From assembly GCA_964348225.1 (NCBI GenBank), contig CAYGBM010000047.1, forward strand, positions 1 through 23,524: a stretch of 23,524 nt of DNA. The letters run 5' to 3'. The translations under genes and the position numbers were made by a program. Shown piece by piece: positions 13,212-21,359 of the stretch; within the stretch, counting starts at the first letter, position 1, and each line of letters begins with the position of its first letter. This DNA comes from CAYGBM01 sp964348225. Lineage in GTDB: Bacteria > Patescibacteriota > Minisyncoccia > Minisyncoccales > CG1-02-41-26. The notes beneath the pieces were generated by a model that was not told where the DNA came from, searched no databases, and saw only the letters and a program-made list of their open reading frames with translations.

Positions 13212-14474
13212 ATGCATCTTATTGCTGACTTTCATATTCATTCAAAATATTCAAGGGCTACCTCTCCCCAAATGGACTTGGAACACTTGGATCGGGCAGC
13301 AAAAACTAAGGGAATTAAACTTTTGGGTACAGGTGATTTTACTCACCCAGAGTGGTTCAATAATCTCAAAGAAAAGCTTGAACCAGCTGAACCCGGGATT
13401 TTTAGGTTAAAGATTAAAGATTCAGGATTAAAAGACAAGGAGACAAGATTTATTTTGACGTCAGAGATAAGCTGTATTTATTCAAAAAATGGAAGGGTTC
13501 GTAAGATTCACCTTTTGATTTTTTCTCCTGACTTTGCAACAATTGAAAAAATCAATACCCAGCTCGGCTGGATAGGAAACCTCAAGGCTGATGGCAGGCC
13601 TATTTTAGGCTTGGACGCTAAAGAATTAACAAAGATTGTCCTCAATGTTTCTGAGGATTGCTTGGTTGTGCCCGGACACATCTGGACTCCTTGGTTTTCT
13701 TTGTTTGGTTCAAAATCAGGGTTTGATTCTATTGAAGAGTGCTTTGAGGACTATACAAAATATATTTATGCTGGAGAAACAGGTTTGAGCTCTGATCCGG
13801 CAATGAATTGGCGCTGGTCAGCCCTTGATAAGATTACCCTGATAAGTTGCTCAGACGCCCACAGCCCTGCTAAGCTTGGCAGGGAAGCCTGTGTTTTTGA
13901 TACAGAATTAAGCTATAAGAGTGTTGTTGAGGCAATAAAGCAAAAAGACCCTAAGAGATTTTTATACACCATTGAATTTTTTCCAGAAGAGGGAAAATAC
14001 CACTATGACGGCCACAGGAACTGCAATACGGTTTTGTCTCCCAAAGAAACAAAAAAGTATAATGGCCTCTGCCCTCGCTGCGGCAGACCCCTAACTGTTG
14101 GGGTTTTGTATAGAGTTGAAGAATTAGCTGACAGGCCTGAAGGCTTTAAGCCAGAAAATGCCATTCCTTATAAAAGCCTAATTCCTTTAGAGGAGATAAT
14201 TGCAGAATCTTTAGGCATGGGTGTTGGCACAAAAGAGGTTGGAAAACATTATAAAGACTTAATTAAGAATTTTGGTTCAGAGCTTAACATCTTGCTGAAT
14301 ATATCTGTGTCTGACTTGAAAGGAGCAGTTTTGCCAGAAATTACTGAAGCAATTTCCAGGGTAAGGGAGGGAAAAGTGAATGTGGAACCCGGATACGATG
14401 GCGTTTATGGCAAGGTCAGAATCTTTTCTGAAGGCGAGAAGAAAAAAGTTTCTGGGCAAAAAAGCCTATTTTGA
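13212..14474 (+). CDS. EndoQ-like PHP-domain nuclease (TIGR00375 family)
   Basis: This 420-residue protein matches the endonuclease Q family, which nicks DNA 5' of deaminated bases (uracil, hypoxanthine) and abasic sites. The PHP metal ligands are visible: FHIH (H8, H10), GTGDFTHPEW (D42, H45), SEIS (E85), KIHLLIF (H100), PGHIWTPW (H156) and SCSDAHSP (D215, H217). The Zn-binding site follows as HRNC (H268, C271) and CPRC (C287, C290), then a helical C-terminal region. The last five residues, QKSLF, look like a sliding-clamp-binding motif. Residues about 66-77 are encoded by a 7-bp tandem repeat and appear to be an extra loop. The gene is followed after 16 bases by the Memo-CapA fusion. Confidence 0.85.
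   Translation: MHLIADFHIHSKYSRATSPQMDLEHLDRAAKTKGIKLLGTGDFTHPEWFNNLKEKLEPAEPGIFRLKIKDSGLKDKETRFILTSEISCIYSKNGRVRKIHLLIFSPDFATIEKINTQLGWIGNLKADGRPILGLDAKELTKIVLNVSEDCLVVPGHIWTPWFSLFGSKSGFDSIEECFEDYTKYIYAGETGLSSDPAMNWRWSALDKITLISCSDAHSPAKLGREACVFDTELSYKSVVEAIKQKDPKRFLYTIEFFPEEGKYHYDGHRNCNTVLSPKETKKYNGLCPRCGRPLTVGVLYRVEELADRPEGFKPENAIPYKSLIPLEEIIAESLGMGVGTKEVGKHYKDLIKNFGSELNILLNISVSDLKGAVLPEITEAISRVREGKVNVEPGYDGVYGKVRIFSEGEKKKVSGQKSLF
13404..13431 (+). repeat. Heptamer repeat [A/G]G[A/G]TT[A/C]A x4 inside a coding sequence
   Basis: AGGTTAA, AGATTAA, AGATTCA and GGATTAA lie directly one after another. They encode about RLKIKDSGLK of the EndoQ-like protein, between the GIF strand and the TRFILTSE strand. 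Confidence 0.85.
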
Positions 14475-14490
14475 CTCACCGCAAGGAGAT

Positions 14491-16317
14491 ATGAAAAGCT
14501 TTGCTAAAGCTATTTGCTTAATAATTATCCTAATTCTAATAGGTTTTTTTTGTTTTCAGGTGATCAATGTTTATTATTCAAGCCACAGTTTTGCAACGAA
14601 TCTTAGGAGCCATCCCTTTAATTTTTTAAAAATAGGCAGCAAAAAATTAATTTCTTCGGGAGTGGTGCCCCATCATTTACTACCAGAAGCACTTATTGAA
14701 GATTTTTTCAGCTATATTGCTTCTCAAAAAAAGCCAGATACTATCATCTTATTATCCCCAGACCATTTTAAAGCTGGCAGCCTGTTAGGCAGTTCTTTTA
14801 TTTCGCTTCAACCAGACACTGAAAATTTTCAAGGGATGAAAGTTAACACCGCTTTAATAAAGGAACTTTCTCTCAAGGGCAATATTCTCTTTAGCGATGC
14901 AAGCCTGAAGCTGGACCACGGGATTACAAACCTAGTGCCTTTTATTGAAAAATATTTTCCTCACATCAAAGTTGTCCCATTCATTGTACCTTCAACCATT
15001 AGCCTTGAAGAAACAGAAAGGTTTGTCCAGCTATTGAACTCTTTAGCATCTCGCCGGGCTATGGTTGTTGCCAGTGTTGATTTTTCACACCATCTTTCTC
15101 CTTCAGCAGCTGACTTTCATGATGTTAAAGCCAAAAGGGTTTTAATTAATTTTGAAAAAAAATCTTTCCCGAGCTTGGAAGTTGATTCTTGGCAGGCTCT
15201 TTTTATTGCAAGAAGTTTTGCTGAGTTAAGAGAAAAAGAGTTCCCCAAGATTATCGGTCGTAAAAAATCCACTGATTTTTTAGTGAAAAACCCATCTGTT
15301 CTTGAAGACACAACCTCATACCTTAGTTTGGTTTTTGAAGAGCAAGACCCTGAGGGCCTGGCTTTTGTTGCAGCACCCCCTTCTGTTTCTGAATTAAATG
15401 AGTTTAACGGGAAGACATTGAAAGCCAAAACAGTTTTGTTGCTCGGCGATATTATGCTGGACAGAGGCGTTGAATATCAAATGCAAAAGAACAGTCCTTT
15501 CTATCCTCTCTTGGAAATAGAAAAATTATTAAAAGGAGTTGATATTGTTTTTGGTAATCTTGAAGGCCCTATTGTTGAGAAACCTCCAAGTTTTTCAGAC
15601 GCCTCTTTAAAGTTTGCCTTTAAAAAAGAGATGGCTGAAATCCTTGCTAAAGCAGGCTTTAACCTTCTTTCTTTAGCTAACAACCATACTTTGAATATGG
15701 GCAGCAAGGGCTTAGCTGAAACAAAAAAGCATTTAAAGGAAGCGGGCATAGATTTTATTGGCGATCCAATTGATTGCAAAAAAGAATTTGTTTTTAAAAA
15801 AGAGGATTTAATATTTCTTGCATTTAACCAGACTTTTGCTTTTAACTGTGGCGGAGAAGAAATCAGCAAACTTGTAGAATCAGTTAGGGCTTCAAGCACC
15901 AAGGCTTTCTTGGTGGTGAGCCTGCACTGGGGCAACGAATATCAGTTGAAGAATTCTTCTGGTCAAAAAAGTCTAGCCCATAAGATAATTGAGGCTGGAG
16001 CTGATTTAATAATTGGACATCATCCTCATGTGGTTCAGAACATTGAAATATATAAAGGGAAAATGATTTTTTATTCTCTGGGTAATTTTATTTTTGACCA
16101 GTACTTCTCAAAAGAAACCCAAGAAAGTTTGGCCGTTGGCGTTGAGGTATATCCTGACCAACTTATCTATCGTCTTTTCCCTATTCAAAGCAAATTATCC
16201 CAGCCCTCTTTGGCAGGTTACAAGGAGAGCGGAGAGTTCCTTGAGGAATTAGCTGAACGTTCCAGCTCAGAGTTGGTTGAAAAGATAAAAAGAGGTATAA
16301 TAGAGCTGAAAAGATGA
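14491..16317 (+). CDS. Membrane-anchored fusion of a Memo-like (AmmeMemoRadiSam B) domain and a CapA domain
   Basis: This 608-residue protein has two catalytic-type domains after a membrane anchor (AICLIIILILIGFFCFQV, about 6-23). The first (about 55-295) is Memo-like (PF01875): VVPHHLLPEAL, IILLSPDHF, LDHGITNLVPF and VASVDFSHH supply the histidines of its metal site. The second (about 312-560) is a CapA/PGA_cap metallophosphatase-like domain: LLGDIMLDRGVE, VFGNLEGPIV, LSLANNHTLNMG, VVSLHWGNEY, IIGHHPHVVQ and YSLGNFIFDQY. The AmmeMemoRadiSam A and radical SAM partners are not in the window. The anchor suggests both domains face outward and may act on an envelope polymer, which is inference. 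AAGGAG lies just before the ATG at 14491, and in-frame upstream ATGs fall inside the previous gene. Confidence 0.87.
   Translation: MKSFAKAICLIIILILIGFFCFQVINVYYSSHSFATNLRSHPFNFLKIGSKKLISSGVVPHHLLPEALIEDFFSYIASQKKPDTIILLSPDHFKAGSLLGSSFISLQPDTENFQGMKVNTALIKELSLKGNILFSDASLKLDHGITNLVPFIEKYFPHIKVVPFIVPSTISLEETERFVQLLNSLASRRAMVVASVDFSHHLSPSAADFHDVKAKRVLINFEKKSFPSLEVDSWQALFIARSFAELREKEFPKIIGRKKSTDFLVKNPSVLEDTTSYLSLVFEEQDPEGLAFVAAPPSVSELNEFNGKTLKAKTVLLLGDIMLDRGVEYQMQKNSPFYPLLEIEKLLKGVDIVFGNLEGPIVEKPPSFSDASLKFAFKKEMAEILAKAGFNLLSLANNHTLNMGSKGLAETKKHLKEAGIDFIGDPIDCKKEFVFKKEDLIFLAFNQTFAFNCGGEEISKLVESVRASSTKAFLVVSLHWGNEYQLKNSSGQKSLAHKIIEAGADLIIGHHPHVVQNIEIYKGKMIFYSLGNFIFDQYFSKETQESLAVGVEVYPDQLIYRLFPIQSKLSQPSLAGYKESGEFLEELAERSSSELVEKIKRGIIELKR
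16273..16301 (+). promoter_or_regulatory. Possible internal promoter before the 74-residue gene
   Basis: TTGGTT (16273-16278), 17-base spacer, TATAAT (16296-16301). It lies inside the end of the Memo-CapA gene; a start near 16308 would precede the ATG at 16314 by about 6 bases. Confidence 0.4.
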
Positions 16318-16538
16318 GTAAAGCTATGAGAGGAGGATTCTTTATTTTTTTCCAAAAAAGAGTTTCAACTGCCATAGCTCTCAGCATCATTGTTTTTTGT
16401 GCTGTTATTGCTGGCATTCTTATATTAAACCGCCTTCAACAGATAGCCATGCGGGTACCTCCAATATTTGTTTCGCATATTCCAAAGAGGATGATGGAAG
16501 AACAATTCTCAACCTCTTCCACCTCTACCTTACCTTAA
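16314..16538 (+). CDS. Small single-pass membrane protein of unknown function
   Basis: This 74-residue protein has one hydrophobic helix (about residues 18-40: ALSIIVFCAVIAGILILN) with basic residues before it (KAMRGG, QKR). A short tail follows that is rich in Ser and Thr (STSSTSTLP). No family is recognised. Its ATG overlaps the stop of the Memo-CapA gene in an ATGA arrangement, which argues for a real, co-translated gene. It ends 29 bases before the DUF3160 gene. It might act as a helper of the membrane-anchored proteins on either side; nothing in the sequence shows this directly. Confidence 0.55.
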   Translation: MSKAMRGGFFIFFQKRVSTAIALSIIVFCAVIAGILILNRLQQIAMRVPPIFVSHIPKRMMEEQFSTSSTSTLP

Positions 16539-16567
16539 AAGTCGTATTTAGGCATTATCTTAAAAAT

Positions 16568-19318
16568 ATGAACACAAAGAAACAAAAATCCAAGTTGGTC
16601 GTTTCGCTTCATAATGTTTTGAAAAATCAGGGAAACTCTCCTGGCTTCTCAAAGGTCATCTTAATTATTTTAATATTAGTTTTTGCTTCAGCAGCTGTAA
16701 TGGGGACATTGTACATTAAAAAGACAGGTCCCTTTTCTGTTGTTCCTGGTCCAGGGCCTGGTCCCACACCCGGACCCACGCCAACGCCATCTCCTACCCC
16801 TGTTCCCAGTGAATTTGCACTGGCTAAAAGACTAATCCAGCCAGAAAAAATTGTTTTGGAAAAAACAGATGTTGTTCCTGAAATTCCTCCCTACGATTTA
16901 CCTCTTCAAACTCAGGCAATTTCCAATTATCAGGATTTTGCCAAGAAAATAAACCTTAGCTCTCAAGCCCTTTCTCTTTTGAGGGAAAATGGCTTTGTAG
17001 TTACTCAAACCCCCAAGTCTGGCAGGCATAGCTTGCCAAAAGACGACTTGGTAGTTTATTACAAAGTTCTTAAAGAAAAAGACATTCCTATTTTCATTAC
17101 CACAGATTCTCTTTTACATTATTATCATATCTTTTTTGACACCACCTTGATGAAAATAGAAAGAGATTTGTTTTATAACGATCTCTGGGAACTAAGCAAA
17201 GAGTTATTTGACAATGCCCTTGGTGAATATGGGAGCATACAGATAATGTCACGTACATTGACCCCCCAAGAAGAGGAGCTTGCTGAAGCCTATGAAAGAA
17301 ATATTGCTTATTTATCAGTTGCTTTAGAGTTGTTAAAACCCAAAGAAAGCCAGATAATGAGCGATGAAACATTAAAGCAAGAGTATTGTGCGGGAGCGAC
17401 AGGCCATTGGTGCGAAGAGATAATTGAGGGCGTGAAAAGAACGTACGGGGAAAAAGCCAGCTTTAAATATTTTTCAGACCAGGAAGCCAAAAAATATACT
17501 TTTGAAGTTCCTGATTTTGTCAAAGAATGGGTTCAAGAGGAAATAGATTTGATTGAAAAGCACGAGGGCTGGGAATATTCTCCTATCTTTATTTACCAAG
17601 AAGATTACTCTCAATATGTACCAAGAGGCCATTATACCAAATCAGAAAAACTAAAAAATTATTTTAGGGCTCTGGTGTGGCATGGCAGAATGACAGCCTT
17701 GATAAAGGGCTCACCTATTTTGAATAAGGGCGAGTCAGCCTGTACAGGCCCTATGAACGGGATTGTTTCTGAATACGATGCTAAGATCCAAACCCTAGGA
17801 GCAATCCTGCTTGCCAATAGTTTTTCAGCAAGCAAAACAATCCAAGAAAGATGGCAAAGGATTTACGCTATAACCGGCTTTTTCGTTGGTTTTTCTGATG
17901 ATTTGGGTCCTTATGAATACAGCGCTGTTTTGAAAGATTTGTTTGCTAGGGTATCGCAGATTTTTACAGAACCACTCAGCCACGGTCTTTATATCGAAGA
18001 AAATTATCAGCAGATTAAAGACAATCTTTCAGGCCTTGCTTACAATCCTAAGATTTATGGTGGCTTGGGAGCTTGTCAATTGTTCATGCCCTGTCCCCCT
18101 CTTTCTAAGGAGGCTTTGGGGGAGTTAAAAGTCCAGGCTAAAAAACTTTTAGAAGAAACCAAAGGTTTCAGGCTGATGGGGCAGAGATTTACTATTGATT
18201 CTTGGTTGTTCTCTGAAATCGTTTCTCCTTATTCTGGCGAATATACCGGTGAAAAACTTGCCTTACCAACAAAAGACAAGCCCTTTACTTTTGCCTGGAA
18301 TGATGCTTACCCAAGTTTCAGAAAAAACCGTCCCTTTACCTGGGTGAAAACCGATGTTGCTGGCTGTCCGCCCCCAGCAGAGAGGGAAGTAAGAGGATTT
18401 CCTCGGGGCTTGGATATTATGGCTTTGTTTGGTTCTCAGAGAGCAAAAGATATTCTGGATAGCCTAGGGGATGCAGATTATTCAGATTACGAAAACAAGT
18501 TTGCAGAGCTTAAGCAAGTGATTGATTCACTCTCAACAGATGATTGGTATCAGAACCTCTATTGGAACTGGCTCTATGTTTTAAGGTCTTTGCTTGTTGA
18601 GTTTGGCGAGGGCTATCAAACCTTTATGCAAACACAAGCTTGGCAGGACAGAGAATTAAACACAGCCTTGGCTTCTTGGGCAGAACTAAGGCACGACACA
18701 ATTTTATACGTTAAGCAGAGCTATACTATGGCTGAGATGGGAGCAGCCCCTCCACCACCCCCTGTTGTTGGTTATGTTGAACCAGTACCTGAGTTTTATG
18801 CTCGTTTATTAACCCTAAGTAAAATGACAAACCAGGGCTTGAAAGGTTTGGTGCCAAAGGACGAACTTGAAAAGTTGGAAATAGGAACTGCCCTTGACAG
18901 TTTCGCTGATATTTTAGAACGCTTACTTGAAATCTCTGAGAAAGAGTTAAAAAACCAGGCTTTAACTGAAAATGATTACAAATTTATTGAGGATTTTGGC
19001 AGTATTTCAGAAAGATTAATAGAGGTTGTTTCTGGAGGAGAAATTGACCCTGACATATTAAAAACCGTTATGATAGCTGATGTTCACACTGAGGGCAACA
19101 CAGAGAAGGTTCTGGAAGAAGGGGTGGGCTATATCAAGACGATGATTGTTGCTTATAAGCTTCCTCAGGGCCATGTTTTACTGGGAGCAGGCCCTGTGTT
19201 TAGCTACTATGAGTTTAAACAGCCAATGGCAGAAAGGCTTACTGATGAAGCCTGGAGAACAATGTTAGAAACAAAGCACCCCCCAGAACCTACTTGGACT
19301 AAAAGTTTTTCAGAATAA
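16568..19318 (+). CDS. Membrane-anchored DUF3160 domain protein
   Basis: This 916-residue protein starts at the ATG at 16568; the frame is open further upstream, but that part overlaps the small membrane protein gene. A transmembrane anchor (about 29-50) is followed by a Pro/Gly/Thr linker (about 59-82: PGPGPGPTPGPTPTPSPTP) and a large DUF3160-type domain to the end. Characteristic text includes LPKDDLVVYYKVLKEKDIP, ITTDSLLHYYHIFFDTTLM, and the late VMIADVHTEG and LLGAGPVFSYYEF. The region is mostly helical with many aromatic residues. No enzymatic motif is known for DUF3160. With the stalk and anchor, it should be displayed on the outer face of the membrane. Confidence 0.87.
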   Translation: MNTKKQKSKLVVSLHNVLKNQGNSPGFSKVILIILILVFASAAVMGTLYIKKTGPFSVVPGPGPGPTPGPTPTPSPTPVPSEFALAKRLIQPEKIVLEKTDVVPEIPPYDLPLQTQAISNYQDFAKKINLSSQALSLLRENGFVVTQTPKSGRHSLPKDDLVVYYKVLKEKDIPIFITTDSLLHYYHIFFDTTLMKIERDLFYNDLWELSKELFDNALGEYGSIQIMSRTLTPQEEELAEAYERNIAYLSVALELLKPKESQIMSDETLKQEYCAGATGHWCEEIIEGVKRTYGEKASFKYFSDQEAKKYTFEVPDFVKEWVQEEIDLIEKHEGWEYSPIFIYQEDYSQYVPRGHYTKSEKLKNYFRALVWHGRMTALIKGSPILNKGESACTGPMNGIVSEYDAKIQTLGAILLANSFSASKTIQERWQRIYAITGFFVGFSDDLGPYEYSAVLKDLFARVSQIFTEPLSHGLYIEENYQQIKDNLSGLAYNPKIYGGLGACQLFMPCPPLSKEALGELKVQAKKLLEETKGFRLMGQRFTIDSWLFSEIVSPYSGEYTGEKLALPTKDKPFTFAWNDAYPSFRKNRPFTWVKTDVAGCPPPAEREVRGFPRGLDIMALFGSQRAKDILDSLGDADYSDYENKFAELKQVIDSLSTDDWYQNLYWNWLYVLRSLLVEFGEGYQTFMQTQAWQDRELNTALASWAELRHDTILYVKQSYTMAEMGAAPPPPPVVGYVEPVPEFYARLLTLSKMTNQGLKGLVPKDELEKLEIGTALDSFADILERLLEISEKELKNQALTENDYKFIEDFGSISERLIEVVSGGEIDPDILKTVMIADVHTEGNTEKVLEEGVGYIKTMIVAYKLPQGHVLLGAGPVFSYYEFKQPMAERLTDEAWRTMLETKHPPEPTWTKSFSE

Positions 19319-19391
19319 TTTCTAATAATAGCATAATTATATTAAGAACAATTAAGGTTATACGTTGATGTCTTGGTGTAATTGTAAATCT

Positions 19392-20843
19392 ATGGCTATT
19401 AAAAAAACTTTTTTACTTCTTTCTACTTCTTTGATAATCATCTTGCCAGCCTTTGCCTCAGCTGACAGGGGTATGATACCTCCTCCCCATATTCAGCTGG
19501 ATCAGTCAGCCCAAAATGCTATTGTTGCTTGGGATGGAGATGAGGAAATCATTATTCTTTCAAGCAATATCAAAAGCTCAGCCACAACAACCGTGCTTGA
19601 GGTTTTACCATTGCCTTCCCAACCAAGCGATGTTAAAAAAGGCAGCTCTTTTTCGTTCAGGCGGTTGGTTGACATTATGAACCAAAAAATGGAAAGGGAC
19701 AGATGGATGTTGGGAGGCGAAGGAAAGGTGGCTGATGGTCAGGCTGTGCCTGGGGTTGAGGTTACTTTTCACGAACAGATTGGAGCTCACGATGTAACAA
19801 TAGTTAAGGTTAATGATTTAGACGATTTTACAGACTGGATAGATAATTTTACTAAGGAAAAACAAATCGCTTTGCAGGAAGTTTCGCTTGAATTTAAACA
19901 AGGGCTGGCTAACTACTTAAAAAGAGATATAAAGTATTTTGTTTTTGATGTCTTACAGTTAGGAGAGGAAGAAAAAAGCATTGAGCCTTTGGTTTACCGC
20001 TTCAGGTCAGATTTTCTCTATTACCCAATTTTAATAAGCGCTATCTCAAGCATTAGCGACAGCATTGCCAAAATCAATTTGTTTATCGTAACCGGAGATT
20101 ACATTAACTTGCCCACTCTTGTTCCATACAGCTATTACAGGTATTCTTGGTTCAGCACCTATGGCACTCCAGTTGAGTTTACCAAAGAAGAGCTTAAAAT
20201 GGTTTCTGAGGATTTGGCAGATTTATTTTGGAAAGAATCCACGGTTGAAGTAAGAGAGGCATCTCTTCATAAAAGACTAAAGGAGATAACTCGAGACCTG
20301 ATGGTTTTCCCTGATCTTTGGGATAAAAACTTGGGCTTGGGGGATTCAGGTAAAGAAGTGGAAAATCTCCAAAAGATATTGCTCAACGAAGGCGTTTGGG
20401 ATTCAGACTACGAAGCCACAGGATATTTTGGAGAAGTTACAAGGGCTGCCCTCACCCAATTCCAAGAAAAACACGAAAGCGATATTTTAGAACCGCTTGA
20501 CTTACAAAAAGGAACAGGCTTTTTGGGTGCTAGCACCAGAAGTTATCTAAAAAAGCTTTCGGTTGGTATGACAGCTGTTGCGATTAAAGAACAGGTTTTT
20601 TGGAGCAGGAATTTATCTCTCGGGGCTGAAGGAGATGATGTTAAAAGATTGCAGGAAATTTTAATTCAAGAAGGGGTTTGGACAAGGTCAGATATTCAGC
20701 CAACCGGTTATTTCGGACCCATTACCAAGCAAGCCGTGATTGGGCTTCAAGAAAAATACGCTGCAGAGATTCTCAATCCCTTAGGGCTCACAAAAGGCAC
20801 TGGCTTTGTTGGTCCCTCAACCAGAGAATTTCTTAACAAGTGA
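19392..20843 (+). CDS. Exported DUF2330-like protein with two C-terminal peptidoglycan-binding repeats
   Basis: With the ATG at 19392 the protein has 483 residues and a clear signal peptide (KK, hydrophobic core, then AFASA before DRG at about 24). An in-frame ATG at 19368 would add 8 residues that do not look like a signal. The first 290 residues resemble DUF2330 (ADRGMIPPPHIQLDQSAQNA, WDGDEEIIILSSNIKSS, VLEVLPLPSQPS). Two copies of a Parcubacteria-style peptidoglycan-binding repeat follow at about 312-390 and 407-483. Each has LGxxGxxVxxLQxIL, TGYFGxxT and GTGFxGxSTRxxL. The protein would be held at the cell wall. It begins 73 bases after DUF3160. Confidence 0.82.
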   Translation: MAIKKTFLLLSTSLIIILPAFASADRGMIPPPHIQLDQSAQNAIVAWDGDEEIIILSSNIKSSATTTVLEVLPLPSQPSDVKKGSSFSFRRLVDIMNQKMERDRWMLGGEGKVADGQAVPGVEVTFHEQIGAHDVTIVKVNDLDDFTDWIDNFTKEKQIALQEVSLEFKQGLANYLKRDIKYFVFDVLQLGEEEKSIEPLVYRFRSDFLYYPILISAISSISDSIAKINLFIVTGDYINLPTLVPYSYYRYSWFSTYGTPVEFTKEELKMVSEDLADLFWKESTVEVREASLHKRLKEITRDLMVFPDLWDKNLGLGDSGKEVENLQKILLNEGVWDSDYEATGYFGEVTRAALTQFQEKHESDILEPLDLQKGTGFLGASTRSYLKKLSVGMTAVAIKEQVFWSRNLSLGAEGDDVKRLQEILIQEGVWTRSDIQPTGYFGPITKQAVIGLQEKYAAEILNPLGLTKGTGFVGPSTREFLNK

Positions 20844-20846
20844 AAA

Positions 20847-21230
20847 ATGCCTATTGAAGAATATCGTTTCGGAAAAATAGTAATTGATGGAAAAGCTTAT
20901 ACCCACGATGTTGAGGTGAGGTGGAATGAGACACCAAGCAATCCGCTTGAGGTTTTGGAGTGGCAAAGAAAAGAAAGCCATGTTATTGATGTTGAAGATG
21001 TTAAACAGGCAGTTGAAAAAAGCCCTGAAACAATTATTATTGGAACGGGCGAGTCGGGCGTGGCTGAAGTAACTGCAGGAGCTCAAGACCTTATTGAAGG
21101 CAAAGGGATTCAGCTGATAGTTGATAGAACCGGAGAGGCAGTAAGAACCTTTAATGTTATTAACCAAGAATCTGAAGAAGAAGAGGGCGTCAGAGCAAAA
21201 GTAATCGGCTTATTTCATCTAACTTGTTAG
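20847..21230 (+). CDS. Mth938-like (MTH938/AAMDC/NDUFAF3-type) domain protein
   Basis: This 127-residue protein begins YRFGKIVIDGKAYTHDV, the usual start of the Mth938-like fold. It continues with ETIIIGTGESGVAEVTAGAQ (about 61-80), the glycine-rich loop and helix of the family, and IQLIVDRTGEAVRTFNVI. The fold is found in archaeal MTH938, human AAMDC and the complex I assembly factor NDUFAF3; its molecular activity is unknown. It starts 3 bases after the previous stop codon. Its own stop codon lies inside a perfect 10-bp hairpin. Confidence 0.83.
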   Translation: MPIEEYRFGKIVIDGKAYTHDVEVRWNETPSNPLEVLEWQRKESHVIDVEDVKQAVEKSPETIIIGTGESGVAEVTAGAQDLIEGKGIQLIVDRTGEAVRTFNVINQESEEEEGVRAKVIGLFHLTC

Positions 21231-21236
21231 ATGAAA
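21213..21236 (+). promoter_or_regulatory. Perfect 10-bp hairpin over the stop codon
   Basis: TTTCATCTAA (21213-21222), CTTG loop, TTAGATGAAA (21227-21236). The TAG stop (21228-21230) is in the right arm. No T-run follows on either strand, so it is not a classical terminator; it may protect the mRNA end or affect termination of translation. Confidence 0.6.
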
Positions 21237-21268
21237 CAGTAGAAAATAAACTTATCCACGGTTTACTC

Positions 21269-21296
21269 TTGATTATTTTCAGAGGAAGAGTATAAT
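21269..21296 (+). promoter_or_regulatory. Promoter of the 21.3-21.5 kb transcript
   Basis: TTGATT (21269-21274), 16-base spacer, consensus TATAAT (21291-21296). Predicted start near 21302-21304. The -10 to ATG layout (TATAATATAGTATGG) closely matches the one at 594-608 (TATAATAGAGTATGG). Confidence 0.65.
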
Positions 21297-21301
21297 ATAG
21301 T

Positions 21302-21346
21302 ATGGTTCGAGATTTAGGAAACTTAAGGATTTTCAATTTTAATTAA
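21302..21346 (+). CDS. Possible 14-residue leaderless leader peptide
   Basis: The ORF reads MVRDLGNLRIFNFN and stops at TAA (21344-21346). Its ATG lies 6 bases after the TATAAT box, the same geometry as the leaderless gene at 605. It precedes the structured segment at 21360-21489 and could be a leader peptide whose translation affects RNA folding. Such a short ORF can occur by chance, and no run of one codon type is present to suggest amino acid attenuation. Confidence 0.25.
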   Translation: MVRDLGNLRIFNFN

Positions 21347-21359
21347 GATTGACAATACC

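Noticed and set aside
16397..16567. Upstream extension of the DUF3160 reading frame
   Set aside because: It overlaps the 74-residue membrane protein gene, is rich in residues unusual for an N-terminus, and the ATG at 16568 gives a normal anchor.
21252..21260. TTATCCACG, one mismatch from a DnaA box
   Set aside because: A single imperfect box with no second copy nearby, no AT-rich unwinding region and no dnaA/dnaN gene in the window; not evidence for an origin.
21303..21330. GGTTCGAG resembling a tRNA or tmRNA T-loop
   Set aside because: The required pairing around the loop is missing and no acceptor stem or anticodon arm can be formed.
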